Assembly: GCF_964355755.1 (NCBI RefSeq)
Contig: NC_092679.1
Location: forward strand, 9,612,001-9,676,000
Reading direction: 5' to 3'
Length of the DNA stretch: 64,000 bases
Origin: Antedon mediterranea
Taxonomy: Eukaryota; Echinodermata; Crinoidea; Comatulida; Antedonidae
This document shows, one piece after another, positions 48,421 through 62,025 of this stretch. A model generated the notes under the pieces. It had not been told where the DNA came from. It made no database searches and saw only the letters and a list, made by a program, of their open reading frames with translations. Each line of letters begins with the position of its first letter. Positions within the stretch are counted from its first letter, which is position 1. Both the position numbers and the translations under genes were made by a program.

Positions 48421-48894
48421 TTGTGTAACCAAGTTTTTCGAAAATCACAAAATGGTCTAAAACGTCTCCAAAAGCGATTTGAAGCTATTCTGTACACTTT
48501 GATGTTTTTATGTTAACAAGTTTTTTCGAAAATCACAAAAGAGTCTAAAATATCTGGAAATGCGATTTGAAGCTATTCTAAGCACTTTGGTGTTTTTATG
48601 TTAACAAGTTTTTTCGAAATCACAAAATGGTCTAAAATGTCTCCAAATGCGATTTGAAGCTAATCTTAGCACATTGGTGTTTTTATGTTAACAAGTTTTT
48701 TCGAAAATCACAAAATGGTCTAAAACGACTCCAAATGCGATTTGAAGCTATTCTGTATACTTTGGTGTTTTTATGTTAACAAGTTTTTTCGAAAATCACA
48801 AAATGGTCTAAAACGTCTCCAAATGCGATTTGAAGCTATTCTAAGCACTTTGGTGTTTTTATGTTAACAAGTTTTTTCGAAAATCACAAAATGG

Positions 48895-50465
48895 TCTAAA
48901 TCGTCTCCAAATGCGATTTGAAGCTATTCTGTACACTTTGATGTTTTTATGTTAACAAGTTTTTTCGAAAATCACAAAAGAGTCTAAAATATCTCGAAAT
49001 GCGATTTGAAGCTAATCTTAGCACATTGGTGTTTTTATGTTAACAAGTTTTTTCGAAAATCACAAAATGGTCTAAAACGACTCCAAATGCGATTTGAAGC
49101 TATTCTGTATACTTTGGTGTTTTTATGTTAACAAGTTTTTTCGAAAATCACAAAATGGTCTAAAACGTCTCCAAATGCGATTTGAAGCTATTCTAAGCAC
49201 TTTGGTGTTTTTATGTTAACAAGTTTTTTCGAAAATCACAAAATGGTCTAAAACGTCTCCAATAGCGATTTGAAGCTTTTCTGTACACTTTGGTGTTTTT
49301 ATGTTAACAAGTTTTTTCGAAAATCACAAAATGGTCTAAAACGTCTCCAAATGCGATTTGAAGCTATTCTGTACACTTTGATGTTTTTATGTTAACAAGT
49401 TTTTTCGAAAATCACAAAATGGTCTAAAACGTTTCCAAATGCGATTTGAAGCTATTCTGTACACTTTGATGTTTTGTGTGAACATTTTCTGTCGAAATGC
49501 TCAAAATGGTCAAAAACGTTTTTAAATACGATATTAAGCTACTTTGTGCTCTTTGATGTTTTTGTGTGAAATGTTTTATCGAAATGCTCAAAATGGTCTA
49601 AAACGGTTTCTAATGTGATTTCAAGCACTTTGATGTTTTTGTATAACCAAGTTTTTCGAAAATCACAAAATTGTCTAAAACGTCTCCAAATGCGATTTGA
49701 AGCTATTCTGTACACTTTGATGTTTTTGTGTTAACAAGTTTTTTCGAAAATCACAAAATGGTCTAAAACGTCTAGAAATGCGATTTGAAGCTATTCTGTA
49801 CACTTTGATGTTTTTATGTTAAGTTTTTTCGAAAATCACAAAATGGTCTAAAACTTTTCCAAATGCGATTTGAAACTATTCTGTACACTTTGATGTTTTG
49901 TGTGAAAATTTTCTGTCGAAATGCTCAAAATGGTCAAAAACGTTTTTAAATACGATATTAAGCTACTTTGTGCTCTTTGATGTTTTTGTCTGAAATGTTT
50001 TATCGAAATGCTCAAAATGGTCTAAAACGGTTTCTAATGTGATTTCAAGCACTTTGATGTTTTTGTGTAACCAAGTTTTTCGAAAAACACAAAATTGTCT
50101 AAAACGTCTCCAAATGCGATTTGAAGCTATTCTGTACACTTTGATGTTTTTATGTTAACAAGTTTTTCGAAAATCACAAAATGGTCTAAAACGTCTCCAA
50201 ATGCGATTTTAAGCTATTCTAAGCACTTTGGTGTTTTTATGTTAACAAGTTTTTTTGAAAATCACAAAATGGTCTAAAACGTCTCTAAATGCGATTTGAA
50301 GCTTTTCTGTACACTTTGATGTTTTTATGTTAACAACTTTTTTCGAAAATCACAAAATGGTCTAAAATGTCTCCAAATGCGATTTGAAGCTATTTTAAGC
50401 ACTTTGGTGTTTTTATGGAAACAATTTTTTTCGAAAATCACAAAATGCTCTAAAACGTCTCCAAT
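48895..50465 (+). repeat. 1.57-kb block, copy 1 (offset 8051)
   Basis: This matches 56946-58516 at offset 8051 (48901/56952, 49251/57302, 49771/57822). Shared rare variants are ctaaatcgtctcc, gtctagaaatg, the gttaag linker, aaaacttttcc, tttttgtctgaaatg, cgaaaaacac and aaaatgctctaaaacg. Right of it, 50621-50990 matches 59277-59646 at offset 8656, so about 605 bp (seven monomers) is extra in the right-hand region. Confidence 0.85.
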
Positions 50466-52171
50466 AGCGATTTGAAGCTTTTCTGTACACTTTGGTGTTT
50501 TTATGTTAACAAGTTTTTTCGAAAATCACAAAATGGTCTAAAACGTCTCCAAATGCGATTTGAAGCTATTCTGTACACTTTGATGTTTTTATGTTAACAA
50601 GTTTTTTAGAAAATCACAAAATGGTCTAAAATGTCTCGAAATGCGATTTGAAGCTATTCTAAGCACTTTGGTGTTTTTATGTTAACAAGTTTTTTCGAAA
50701 ATCACAAAATGGTCTAGAACATCTCCAAAAGCGATTTGAAGCTATTTTAGGCACTTTGGTGCTTTTGTGTAACCAAGTTTTTTCGAAAATCACGAAATGG
50801 TCTAAAACGTCTCCAAATGCGATTTGAAGCTATTCTAAGCACTTTGGTGTTTTTACGTTAACAAGTTTTTTCGAAAATCACAAAATGGTCTAAAACGTCT
50901 CCAAATGCGATTTGAAGCTATTCTAAGCACTTTGGTGTTTTTATGTTAACAAGTTTTTTTGAAAATCACAAAATGGTCTAAAACGTCTCCAAATGCGATT
51001 TGAAGCTATTTAAAGCACTTTGGTGTTTTTGTATTAACAAGTTTTTTCGAAAATCACAAAAGGGTCTAAAATGTCTAAACATGCGATTTGAAGCTATTCT
51101 AAGCACTTTTGTGTTTTTATGTTAACAAGTTTTTTCGAAAATCACAAAATGGTCTAAAACGTTTCCAAATGCGATTTGAAGCTATTCTGTACACTTTGAT
51201 GTTTTGTGTGAAAATTTTCTGTCGAAATGCTCAAAATGGTCAAAAACGTTTTTAAATACGATATTAAGCTACTTTGTGCTCTTTGATGTTTTTTGTGAAA
51301 TGTTTTATCGAAATGCTCAAAATGGTCTAAAACGGTTTCTAATGTGATTTCAAGCACTTTGATGTTTTTGTGTAACCAAGTTTTTCGAAAATCACAAAAT
51401 TGTCTAAAACGTCTCCAAATGCGATTTGAAGCTTTTCTGTACACTTTGATGTTTTTATGTTAACAAGTTTTTCGAAAATCACAAAATGGTCTAAAACGTC
51501 TCCAAATGCGATTTTAAGCTATTCTAAGCACTTTGGTGTTTTTATGTTAACAAGTTTTTTTGAAAATCACAAAATGGTCTAAAACGTCTCTAAATGCGAT
51601 TTGTAGCTTTTCTGTACACTTTGATGTTTTTATGTTAACAACTTTTTTCGAAAATCACAAAATGGTCTAAAATGTCTCCAAATGCGATTTAAAGCTATTC
51701 TAAGCACTTTGGTGTTTTTATGGAAACAATTTTTTTCGAAAATCACAAAATGGTCTAAAACGTCTCCAATAGCGATTTGAAGCTTTTCTGTACACTTTGG
51801 TGTTTTTATGTTAACAAGTTTTTTCGAAAATCACAAAATGGTCTAAAACGTCTCCAAATGCGATTTGAAGCTATTTTAAGCACTTTGGTGTTTTTATGTT
51901 AACAAGTTTTTTCGAAAATCACAAAATGGTCTAAAACGTCTCCAAATGCGATTTGAAGCTATTCTAAGCACTTTGGTGTTTTTATGGAAACAATTTTTTT
52001 CGAAAATCACAAAACGGTCTAAAACGTCTCCAAATGCGATTTGAAGCTATTCTGTACACTTTGATGTTTTTATGTTAACAAGTTTTTTCAAAAATCACAA
52101 AATGGTTTAAAACGTTTCCAAATGCGATTTGAAGCTATTCTGTACACTTTGATGTTTTGTGTGAAAATTTT

Positions 52172-55100
52172 CGGTCGAAATGCTCAAAATGGTCAAAAAC
52201 GTTTTTAAATACGATATTAAGCTACTTTGTGCTCTTTGATGTTTTTGTGTGAAAAGTTTTATCGAAATGCTCAAAATGGTCTAAAATGGTTTCTAATGTG
52301 ATTTCAAGCACTTTGATGTTTTTGTGTAACCAAGTTTTTCGAAAATCACAAAATTGTCTAAAACGTCTCCAAATGCGATTTGAAGCTATTCTGTACACTT
52401 TGATGTTTTTATGTTAACAAGTTTTTTCGAAAATCACAAAAGAGTCTAAAATATCTCGAAATGCGATTTGAAGCTATTCTAAGCACTTTGGTGTTTTTAT
52501 GTTAACAAGTTTTTTCGAAATCACAAAATGGTCTAAAATGTCTCCAAATGCGATTTGAAGCTAATCTTAGCACATTGGTGTTTTTATGTTAACAAGTTTT
52601 TTCGAAAATCACAAAATGGTCTAAAACGACTCCAAATGCGATTTGAAGCTATTCTGTATACTTTGGTGTTTTTATGTTAACAAGTTTTTTCGAAAATCAC
52701 AAAATGGTCTAAAACGTCTCCAAATGCGATTTGAAGCTATTCTAAGCACTTTGGTGTTTTTATGTTAACAAGTTTTTTCGAAAATCACAAAATGGTCTAA
52801 AACGTCTCCAAATGCGATTTGAAGCTATTCTGTACACTTTGATGTTTTTATGTTAAAAAGTTTTTTCGAAAATCACAAAATGGTCTAAAACGTTTCCGAA
52901 TGCGATTTGAAGCTATTCTGTACACTTTGATGTTTTGTGTGAAAATTTTCTGTCGAAATGCTCAAAATGGTCATAAACGTTTTTAAATACGATATTAAGC
53001 TACTTTGTGCTCTTTGATGTTTTTGTGTGAAAAGTTTTATCGAAATGCTCAAAATGGTCTAAAACGGTTTCTAATGTGATTTCAAGCACTTTGATGTTTT
53101 TGTGTAACCAAGTTTTTCGAAAATCACAAAATTGTCTAAAACGTCTCCAAATGCGATTTGAAGCTATTCTGTACACTTTGATGTTTTTATGTTAACAAGT
53201 TTTTTCGAAAATCACAAAAGAGTCTAAAATATCTCGAAATGCGATTTGAAGCTATTCTAAGCACTTTAGTGTTTTTATGTTAACAAGTTTTTTCGAAATC
53301 ACAAAATGGTCTAAAATGTCTCCAAATGCGATTTGAAGCTAATCTTAGCACATTGGTGTTTTTATGTTAACAAGTTTTTTCGAAAATCACAAAATGGTCT
53401 AAAACGACTCCAAATGCGATTTGAAGCTATTTTGTATACTTTTGTGTTTTTATGTTAACAAGTTTTTTCGAAAATCACAAAATGGTCTAAAACGTCTCCA
53501 ATAGCGATTTGAAGCTTTTCTGTACACTTTGGTGTTTTTATGTTAACAAGTTTTTTCGAAAATCACAAAATGGTCTAAAACGTCTCCAAATGTGATTTGA
53601 AGCTATTCTGTACACTTTGATGTTTTTATGTTAACAAGTTTTTTCGAAAATCACAAAATGGTCTAAAACGTTTCCAAATGCGATTTGAAGCTATTCTGTA
53701 CACTTTGATGTTTTGTGTGAACATTTTCTGTCGAAATGCTCAAAATGGTCAAAAACGTTTTTAAATACGATATTAAGCTACTTTGTGCTCTTTGATGTTT
53801 TTGTGTGAAATGTTTTATCGAAATGCTCAAAATGGTCTAAAACGGTTTCTAATGTGATTTCAAGCACTTTGATGTTTTTGTATAACCAAGTTTTTCGAAA
53901 ATCACAAAATTGTTTAAAACGTCCCCAAATGCGATTTGAAGCTATTCTGTACACTTTGATGTTTTTGGGTTAACAAGTTTTTCGAAAATCACAAAATGGT
54001 CTAAAACGTCTCCAAATGCGATTTTAAGCTATTCTAAGCACTTTGGTGTTTTTATGTTAACAAGTTTTTCGAAAATCACAAAATTGTCTAAAACGTCTCC
54101 AAATGCGATTTGAAGCTATTCTGTACACTTTGATGTTTTTATGTTAACAAGTTTTTCGAAAATCACAAAATGGTCTAAAACGTCTCCAAATGCGATTTTA
54201 AACTATTCTAAGCACTTTGGTGTTTTTATGTTAACAAGTTTTTTCGAAAATCACAAAATGGTCTAAATCGTCTCCAAATGCGATTTGAAGCTATTCTGTA
54301 CACTTTGATGTTTTTATGTTAACAAGTTTTTTCGAAAATCACAAAAGAGTCTAAAATATCTCGAAATGCGATTTGAAGCTAATCTTAGCACATTGGTGTT
54401 TTTATGTTAACAAGTTTTTTCGAAAATCACAAAATGGTCTAAAACGACTCCAAATGCGATTTGAAGCTATTCTGTATACTTTGGTGTTTTTATGTTAACA
54501 AGTTTTTTCGAAAATCACAAAATGGTCTAAAACGTCTCCAAATGCGATTTGAAGCTATTCTAAGCACTTTGGTGTTTTTATGTTAACAAGTTTTTTCGAA
54601 AATCACAAAATGGTCTAAAACGTCTCCAATAGCGATTTGAAGCTTTTCTGTACACTTTGGTGTTTTTATGTTAACAAGTTTTTTCGAAAATCACAAAATG
54701 GTCTAAAACGTCTCCAAATGCGATTTGAAGCTATTCTGTACACTTTGATGTTTTTATGTTAACAAGTTTTTTCGAAAATCACAAAATGGTCTAAAACGTT
54801 TCCAAATGCGATTTGAAGCTATTCTGTACACTTTGATGTTTTGTGTGAACATTTTCTGTCGAAATGCTCAAAATGGTCAAAAACGTTTTTAAATACGATA
54901 TTAAGCTACTTTGTGCTCTTTGATGTTTTTGTGTGAAAAGTTTTATCGAAATGCTCAAAATGGTCTAAAATGGTTTCTAATGTGATTTCAAGCACTTTGA
55001 TGTTTTTGTGTAACCAAGTTTTTCGAAAATCACAAAATTGTCTAAAACGTCTCCAAATGCGATTTGAAGCTATTCTGTACACTTTGATGTTTTTATGTTA

Positions 55101-57614
55101 ACAAGTTTTTTCGAAAATCACAAAAGAGTCTAAAATATCTCGAAATGCGATTTGAAGCTATTCTAAGCACTTTGGTGTTTTTATGTTAACAAGTTTTTTC
55201 GAAATCACAAAATGGTCTAAAATGTCTCCAAATGCGATTTGAAGCTAATCTTAGCACATTGGTGTTTTTATGTTAACAAGTTTTTTCGAAAATCACAAAA
55301 TGGTCTAAAACGACTCCAAATGCGATTTGAAGCTATTCTGTATACTTTGGTGTTTTTATGTTAACAAGTTTTTTCGAAAATCACAAAATGGTCTAAAACG
55401 TCTCCAAATGCGATTTGAAGCTATTCTAAGCACTTTGGTGTTTTTATGTTAACAAGTTTTTTCGAAAATCACAAAATGGTCTAAAACGTCTCCAAATGCG
55501 ATTTGAAGCTATTCTGTACACTTTGATGTTTTTATGTTAAAAAGTTTTTTCGAAAATCACAAAATGGTCTAAAACGTTTCCGAATGCGATTTGAAGCTAT
55601 TCTGTACACTTTGATGTTTTGTGTGAAAATTTTCTGTCGAAATGCTCAAAATGGTCATAAACGTTTTTAAATACGATATTAAGCTACTTTGTGCTCTTTG
55701 ATGTTTTTGTGTGAAAAGTTTTATCGAAATGCTCAAAATGGTCTAAAACGGTTTCTAATGTGATTTCAAGCACTTTGATGTTTTTGTGTAACCAAGTTTT
55801 TCGAAAATCACAAAATTGTCTAAAACGTCTCCAAATGCGATTTGAAGCTATTCTGTACACTTTGATGTTTTTATGTTAACAAGTTTTTTCGAAAATCACA
55901 AAAGAGTCTAAAATATCTCGAAATGCGATTTGAAGCTATTCTAAGCACTTTAGTGTTTTTATGTTAACAAGTTTTTTCGAAATCACAAAATGGTCTAAAA
56001 TGTCTCCAAATGCGATTTGAAGCTAATCTTAGCACATTGGTGTTTTTATGTTAACAAGTTTTTTCGAAAATCACAAAATGGTCTAAAACGACTCCAAATG
56101 CGATTTGAAGCTATTTTGTATACTTTTGTGTTTTTATGTTAACAAGTTTTTTCGAAAATCACAAAATGGTCTAAAACGTCTCCAATAGCGATTTGAAGCT
56201 TTTCTGTACACTTTGGTGTTTTTATGTTAACAAGTTTTTTCGAAAATCACAAAATGGTCTAAAACGTCTCCAAATGTGATTTGAAGCTATTCTGTACACT
56301 TTGATGTTTTTATGTTAACAAGTTTTTTCGAAAATCACAAAATGGTCTAAAACGTTTCCAAATGCGATTTGAAGCTATTCTGTACACTTTGATGTTTTGT
56401 GTGAACATTTTCTGTCGAAATGCTCAAAATGGTCAAAAACGTTTTTAAATACGATATTAAGCTACTTTGTGCTCTTTGATGTTTTTGTGTGAAATGTTTT
56501 ATCGAAATGCTCAAAATGGTCTAAAACGGTTTCTAATGTGATTTCAAGCACTTTGATGTTTTTGTATAACCAAGTTTTTCGAAAATCACAAAATTGTTTA
56601 AAACGTCCCCAAATGCGATTTGAAGCTATTCTGTACACTTTGATGTTTTTGGGTTAACAAGTTTTTCGAAAATCACAAAATGGTCTAAAACGTCTCCAAA
56701 TGCGATTTTAAGCTATTCTAAGCACTTTGGTGTTTTTATGTTAACAAGTTTTTCGAAAATCACAAAATTGTCTAAAACGTCTCCAAATGCGATTTGAAGC
56801 TATTCTGTACACTTTGATGTTTTTATGTTAACAAGTTTTTCGAAAATCACAAAATGGTCTAAAACGTCTCCAAATGCGATTTTAAACTATTCTAAGCACT
56901 TTGGTGTTTTTATGTTAACAAGTTTTTTCGAAAATCACAAAATGGTCTAAATCGTCTCCAAATGCGATTTGAAGCTATTCTGTACACTTTGATGTTTTTA
57001 TGTTAACAAGTTTTTTCGAAAATCACAAAAGAGTCTAAAATATCTCGAAATGCGATTTGAAGCTAATCTTAGCACATTGGTGTTTTTATGTTAACAAGTT
57101 TTTTCGAAAATCACAAAATGGTCTAAAACGACTCCAAATGCGATTTGAAGCTATTCTGTATACTTTGGTGTTTTTATGTTAACAAGTTTTTTCGAAAATC
57201 ACAAAATGGTCTAAAACGTCTCCAAATGCGATTTGAAGCTATTCTAAGCACTTTGGTGTTTTTATGTTAACAAGTTTTTTCGAAAATCACAAAATGGTCT
57301 AAAACGTCTCCAATAGCGATTTGAAGCTTTTCTGTACACTTTGGTGTTTTTATGTTAACAAGTTTTTTCGAAAATCACAAAATGGTCTAAAACGTCTCCA
57401 AATGCGATTTGAAGCTATTCTGTACACTTTGATGTTTTTATGTTAACAAGTTTTTTCGAAAATCACAAAATGGTCTAAAACGTTTCCAAATGCGATTTGA
57501 AGCTATTCTGTACACTTTGATGTTTTGTGTGAACATTTTCTGTCGAAATGCTCAAAATGGTCAAAAACGTTTTTAAATACGATATTAAGCTACTTTGTGC
57601 TCTTTGATGTTTTT
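52172..57614 (+). repeat. 2684-bp tandem higher-order repeat, ~2 copies
   Basis: The sequence repeats at an exact offset of 2684: aaaatggttt at 52283/54967, gtcaa at 52192/54876, tttag at 53265/55949 and tcgtctcc at 54268/56952. Within a unit the B monomers lie 778, 778 and 1128 bp apart, so it is about 31 monomers built from two 9-monomer sub-units and a 13-monomer one. I noticed almost no differences between the two copies, so this is probably among the youngest events in the window. At the far ends the copies differ in the first cassette (ttcggtcg against ttctgtcg) and the last (gaaatg against gaaaag). Confidence 0.9.
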
Positions 57615-58516
57615 GTGTGAAATGTTTTATCGAAATGCTCAAAATGGTCTAAAACGGTTTCTAATGTGATTTCAAGCACTTTGATGTTTTTGTATAACCA
57701 AGTTTTTCGAAAATCACAAAATTGTCTAAAACGTCTCCAAATGCGATTTGAAGCTATTCTGTACACTTTGATGTTTTTGTGTTAACAAGTTTTTTCGAAA
57801 ATCACAAAATGGTCTAAAACGTCTAGAAATGCGATTTGAAGCTATTCTGTACACTTTGATGTTTTTATGTTAAGTTTTTTCGAAAATCACAAAATGGTCT
57901 AAAACTTTTCCAAATGCGATTTGAAACTATTCTGTACACTTTGATGTTTTGTGTGAAAATTTTCTGTCGAAATGCTCAAAATGGTCAAAAACGTTTTTAA
58001 ATACGATATTAAGCTACTTTGTGCTCTTTGATGTTTTTGTCTGAAATGTTTTATCGAAATGCTCAAAATGGTCTAAAACGGTTTCTAATGTGATTTCAAG
58101 CACTTTGATGTTTTTGTGTAACCAAGTTTTTCGAAAAACACAAAATTGTCTAAAACGTCTCCAAATGCGATTTGAAGCTATTCTGTACACTTTGATGTTT
58201 TTATGTTAACAAGTTTTTCGAAAATCACAAAATGGTCTAAAACGTCTCCAAATGCGATTTTAAGCTATTCTAAGCACTTTGGTGTTTTTATGTTAACAAG
58301 TTTTTTTGAAAATCACAAAATGGTCTAAAACGTCTCTAAATGCGATTTGAAGCTTTTCTGTACACTTTGATGTTTTTATGTTAACAACTTTTTTCGAAAA
58401 TCACAAAATGGTCTAAAATGTCTCCAAATGCGATTTGAAGCTATTTTAAGCACTTTGGTGTTTTTATGGAAACAATTTTTTTCGAAAATCACAAAATGCT
58501 CTAAAACGTCTCCAAT
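56946..58516 (+). repeat. 1.57-kb block, copy 2 (offset 8051)
   Basis: This is the partner of 48895-50465. It ends at caatagtgattt (near 58513), where the partner has caatagcgattt and different units follow. It begins inside the second copy of the 2684-bp repeat, so the two duplication systems are nested. Confidence 0.83.
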
Positions 58517-59962
58517 AGTGATTTGAAGCTTTTCTTTACACTTTGGTGTTTTTATGTTAACAAGTTTTTTCGAAAATCACAAAATGGTCTAAAACGTCTC
58601 CAAATGCGATTTTAAGCTATTCTAAGCACTTTTGTGTTTTTATGTTAACAAGTTTTTTCGAAAATCACAAAATGGTCTAAAACGTCTCTAAATGCGATTT
58701 GAAGCTATTCTGTACACTTTGGTGTTTTTATGTTAACAAGTTTTTTCGAAAATCACAAAATGGTCTAAAACGTCTCCAAATGCGATTTCAATCTATTCTG
58801 TACACTTTGCTGTTTTGTGTGAAAAATGTTTGTCGAAATCCTCAAAATGGTCAAAAACGTTTTTAAATACGATATTAAGCTATTTTGTGCTCTTTGATGT
58901 TTTTGTGTGAAAAGTTTTATCGAAATACTTCAAAATGGTCTAAAACGGTTTGTAATGTGATTTTAAGCACTTTGATGTTTTTGTGTAACCAAGTTTTTTC
59001 GAAAATCACAAAATGGTCTAAAATGTCTCCAAATGCGATTTGAAGCTATTCTAAGCACTTTGGTGTTTTTATGGAAACAATTTTTTTCGAAAATCACAAA
59101 ATGGTCTAAAACGTCTCCAATAGCGATTTGAAGCTTTTCTGTACACTTTGGTGTTTTTATGTTAACAAGTTTTTTCGAAAATCACAAAATGGTCTAAAAC
59201 GTCTCCAAATGCGATTTGAAGCTATTCTGTACACTTTGATGTTTTTATGTTAACAAGTTTTTTAGAAAATCACAAAATGGTCTAAAATGTCTCGAAATGC
59301 GATTTGAAGCTATTCTAAGCACTTTGGTGTTTTTATGTTAACAAGTTTTTTCGAAAATCACAAAATGGTCTAGAACATCTCCAAAAGCGATTTGAAGCTA
59401 TTTTAGGCACTTTGGTGCTTTTGTGTAACCAAGTTTTTTCGAAAATCACGAAATGGTCTAAAACGTCTCCAAATGCGATTTGAAGCTATTCTAAGCACTT
59501 TGGTGTTTTTACGTTAACAAGTTTTTTCGAAAATCACAAAATGGTCTAAAACGTCTCCAAATGCGATTTGAAGCTATTCTAAGCACTTTGGTGTTTTTAT
59601 GTTAACAAGTTTTTTTGAAAATCACAAAATGGTCTAAAACGTCTCCAAATGCGATTTGAAGCTATTTTAAGCACTTTGGTGTTTTTATGTTAACAAGTTT
59701 TTTCGAAAATCACAAAATGGTCTAAAACGTCTCCAAATGCGATTTGAAGCTATTCTAAGCACTTTGGTGTTTTTATGTTAACAAGTTTTTTCGAAAATCA
59801 CAAAACGGTCTAAAACGTCTCCAAATGCGATTTGAAGCTATTCTGTACACTTTGATGTTTTTATGTTAACAAGTTTTTTCAAAAATCACAAAATGGTTTA
59901 AAACGTTTCCAAATGCGATTTGAAGCTATTCTGTACACTTTGATGTTTTGTGTGAAAATTTT

Positions 59963-62025
59963 CGGTCGAAATGCTCAAAATGGTCAAAAACGTTTTTAAA
60001 TACGATATTAAGCTACTTTGTGCTCTTTGATGTTTTTGTGTGAAAAGTTTTATCGAAATGCTCAAAATGGTCTAAAATGGTTTCTAATGTGATTTCAAGC
60101 ACTTTGATGTTTTTGTGTAACCAAGTTTTTCGAAAATCACAAAATTGTCTAAAACGTCTCCAAATGCGATTTGAAGCTATTCTGTACACTTTGATGTTTT
60201 TATGTTAACAAGTTTTTTCGAAAATCACAAAAGAGTCTAAAATATCTCGAAATGCGATTTGAAGCTATTCTAAGCACTTTGGTGTTTTTATGTTAACAAG
60301 TTTTTTCGAAATCACAAAATGGTCTAAAATGTCTCCAAATGCGATTTGAAGCTAATCTTAGCACATTGGTGTTTTTATGTTAACAAGTTTTTTCGAAAAT
60401 CACAAAATGGTCTAAAACGACTCCAAATGCGATTTGAAGCTATTCTGTATACTTTGGTGTTTTTATGTTAACAAGTTTTTTCGAAAATCACAAAATGGTC
60501 TAAAACGTCTCCAAATGCGATTTGAAGCTATTCTAAGCACTTTGGTGTTTTTATGTTAACAAGTTTTTTCGAAAATCACAAAATGGTCTAAAACGTCTCC
60601 AAATGCGATTTGAAGCTATTCTGTACACTTTGATGTTTTTATGTTAAAAAGTTTTTTCGAAAATCACAAAATGGTCTAAAACGTTTCCGAATGCGATTTG
60701 AAGCTATTCTGTACACTTTGATGTTTTGTGTGAAAATTTTCTGTCGAAATGCTCAAAATGGTCATAAACGTTTTTAAATACGATATTAAGCTACTTTGTG
60801 CTCTTTGATGTTTTTGTGTGAAAAGTTTTATCGAAATGCTCAAAATGGTCTAAAACGGTTTCTAATGTGATTTCAAGCACTTTGATGTTTTTGTGTAACC
60901 AAGTTTTTCGAAAATCACAAAATTGTCTAAAACGTCTCCAAATGCGATTTGAAGCTATTCTGTACACTTTGATGTTTTTATGTTAACAAGTTTTTTCGAA
61001 AATCACAAAAGAGTCTAAAATATCTCGAAATGCGATTTGAAGCTATTCTAAGCACTTTAGTGTTTTTATGTTAACAAGTTTTTTCGAAATCACAAAATGG
61101 TCTAAAATGTCTCCAAATGCGATTTGAAGCTAATCTTAGCACATTGGTGTTTTTATGTTAACAAGTTTTTTCGAAAATCACAAAATGGTCTAAAACGACT
61201 CCAAATGCGATTTGAAGCTATTTTGTATACTTTTGTGTTTTTATGTTAACAAGTTTTTTCGAAAATCACAAAATGGTCTAAAACGTCTCCAATAGCGATT
61301 TGAAGCTTTTCTGTACACTTTGGTGTTTTTATGTTAACAAGTTTTTTCGAAAATCACAAAATGGTCTAAAACGTCTCCAAATGTGATTTGAAGCTATTCT
61401 GTACACTTTGATGTTTTTATGTTAACAAGTTTTTTCGAAAATCACAAAATGGTCTAAAACGTTTCCAAATGCGATTTGAAGCTATTCTGTACACTTTGAT
61501 GTTTTGTGTGAACATTTTCTGTCGAAATGCTCAAAATGGTCAAAAACGTTTTTAAATACGATATTAAGCTACTTTGTGCTCTTTGATGTTTTTGTGTGAA
61601 ATGTTTTATCGAAATGCTCAAAATGGTCTAAAACGGTTTCTAATGTGATTTCAAGCACTTTGATGTTTTTGTATAACCAAGTTTTTCGAAAATCACAAAA
61701 TTGTTTAAAACGTCCCCAAATGCGATTTGAAGCTATTCTGTACACTTTGATGTTTTTGGGTTAACAAGTTTTTCGAAAATCACAAAATGGTCTAAAACGT
61801 CTCCAAATGCGATTTTAAGCTATTCTAAGCACTTTGGTGTTTTTATGTTAACAAGTTTTTCGAAAATCACAAAATTGTCTAAAACGTCTCCAAATGCGAT
61901 TTGAAGCTATTCTGTACACTTTGATGTTTTTATGTTAACAAGTTTTTCGAAAATCACAAAATGGTCTAAAACGTCTTCAAATGCGATTTTAAACTATTCT
62001 AAGCACTTTGGTGTTTTTATGTTAA
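59963..62025 (+). repeat. Third, partial copy of the 2684-bp unit
   Basis: This matches 52172-54234 at offset 7791 (tcggtcg 52171/59962, tttag 53265/61056). It retains ttcggtcg, which the first 2684-bp copy has and the second lacks, so it pairs with copy 1. The match ends near 62025, where a tttttttg linker replaces ttttttcg. Upstream, 51851-52170 also matches 59642-59961, apart from a tatggaaac linker near 51985 that is tatgttaac here. Confidence 0.85.

Noticed and set aside
48234-48516. Overlapping frames of 87 codons (minus) and 68 codons (plus)
   Set aside because: Both strands are open over the same satellite monomers, where two D-like units (87-bp multiples) follow each other. This is chance openness in a repeat, not genes.
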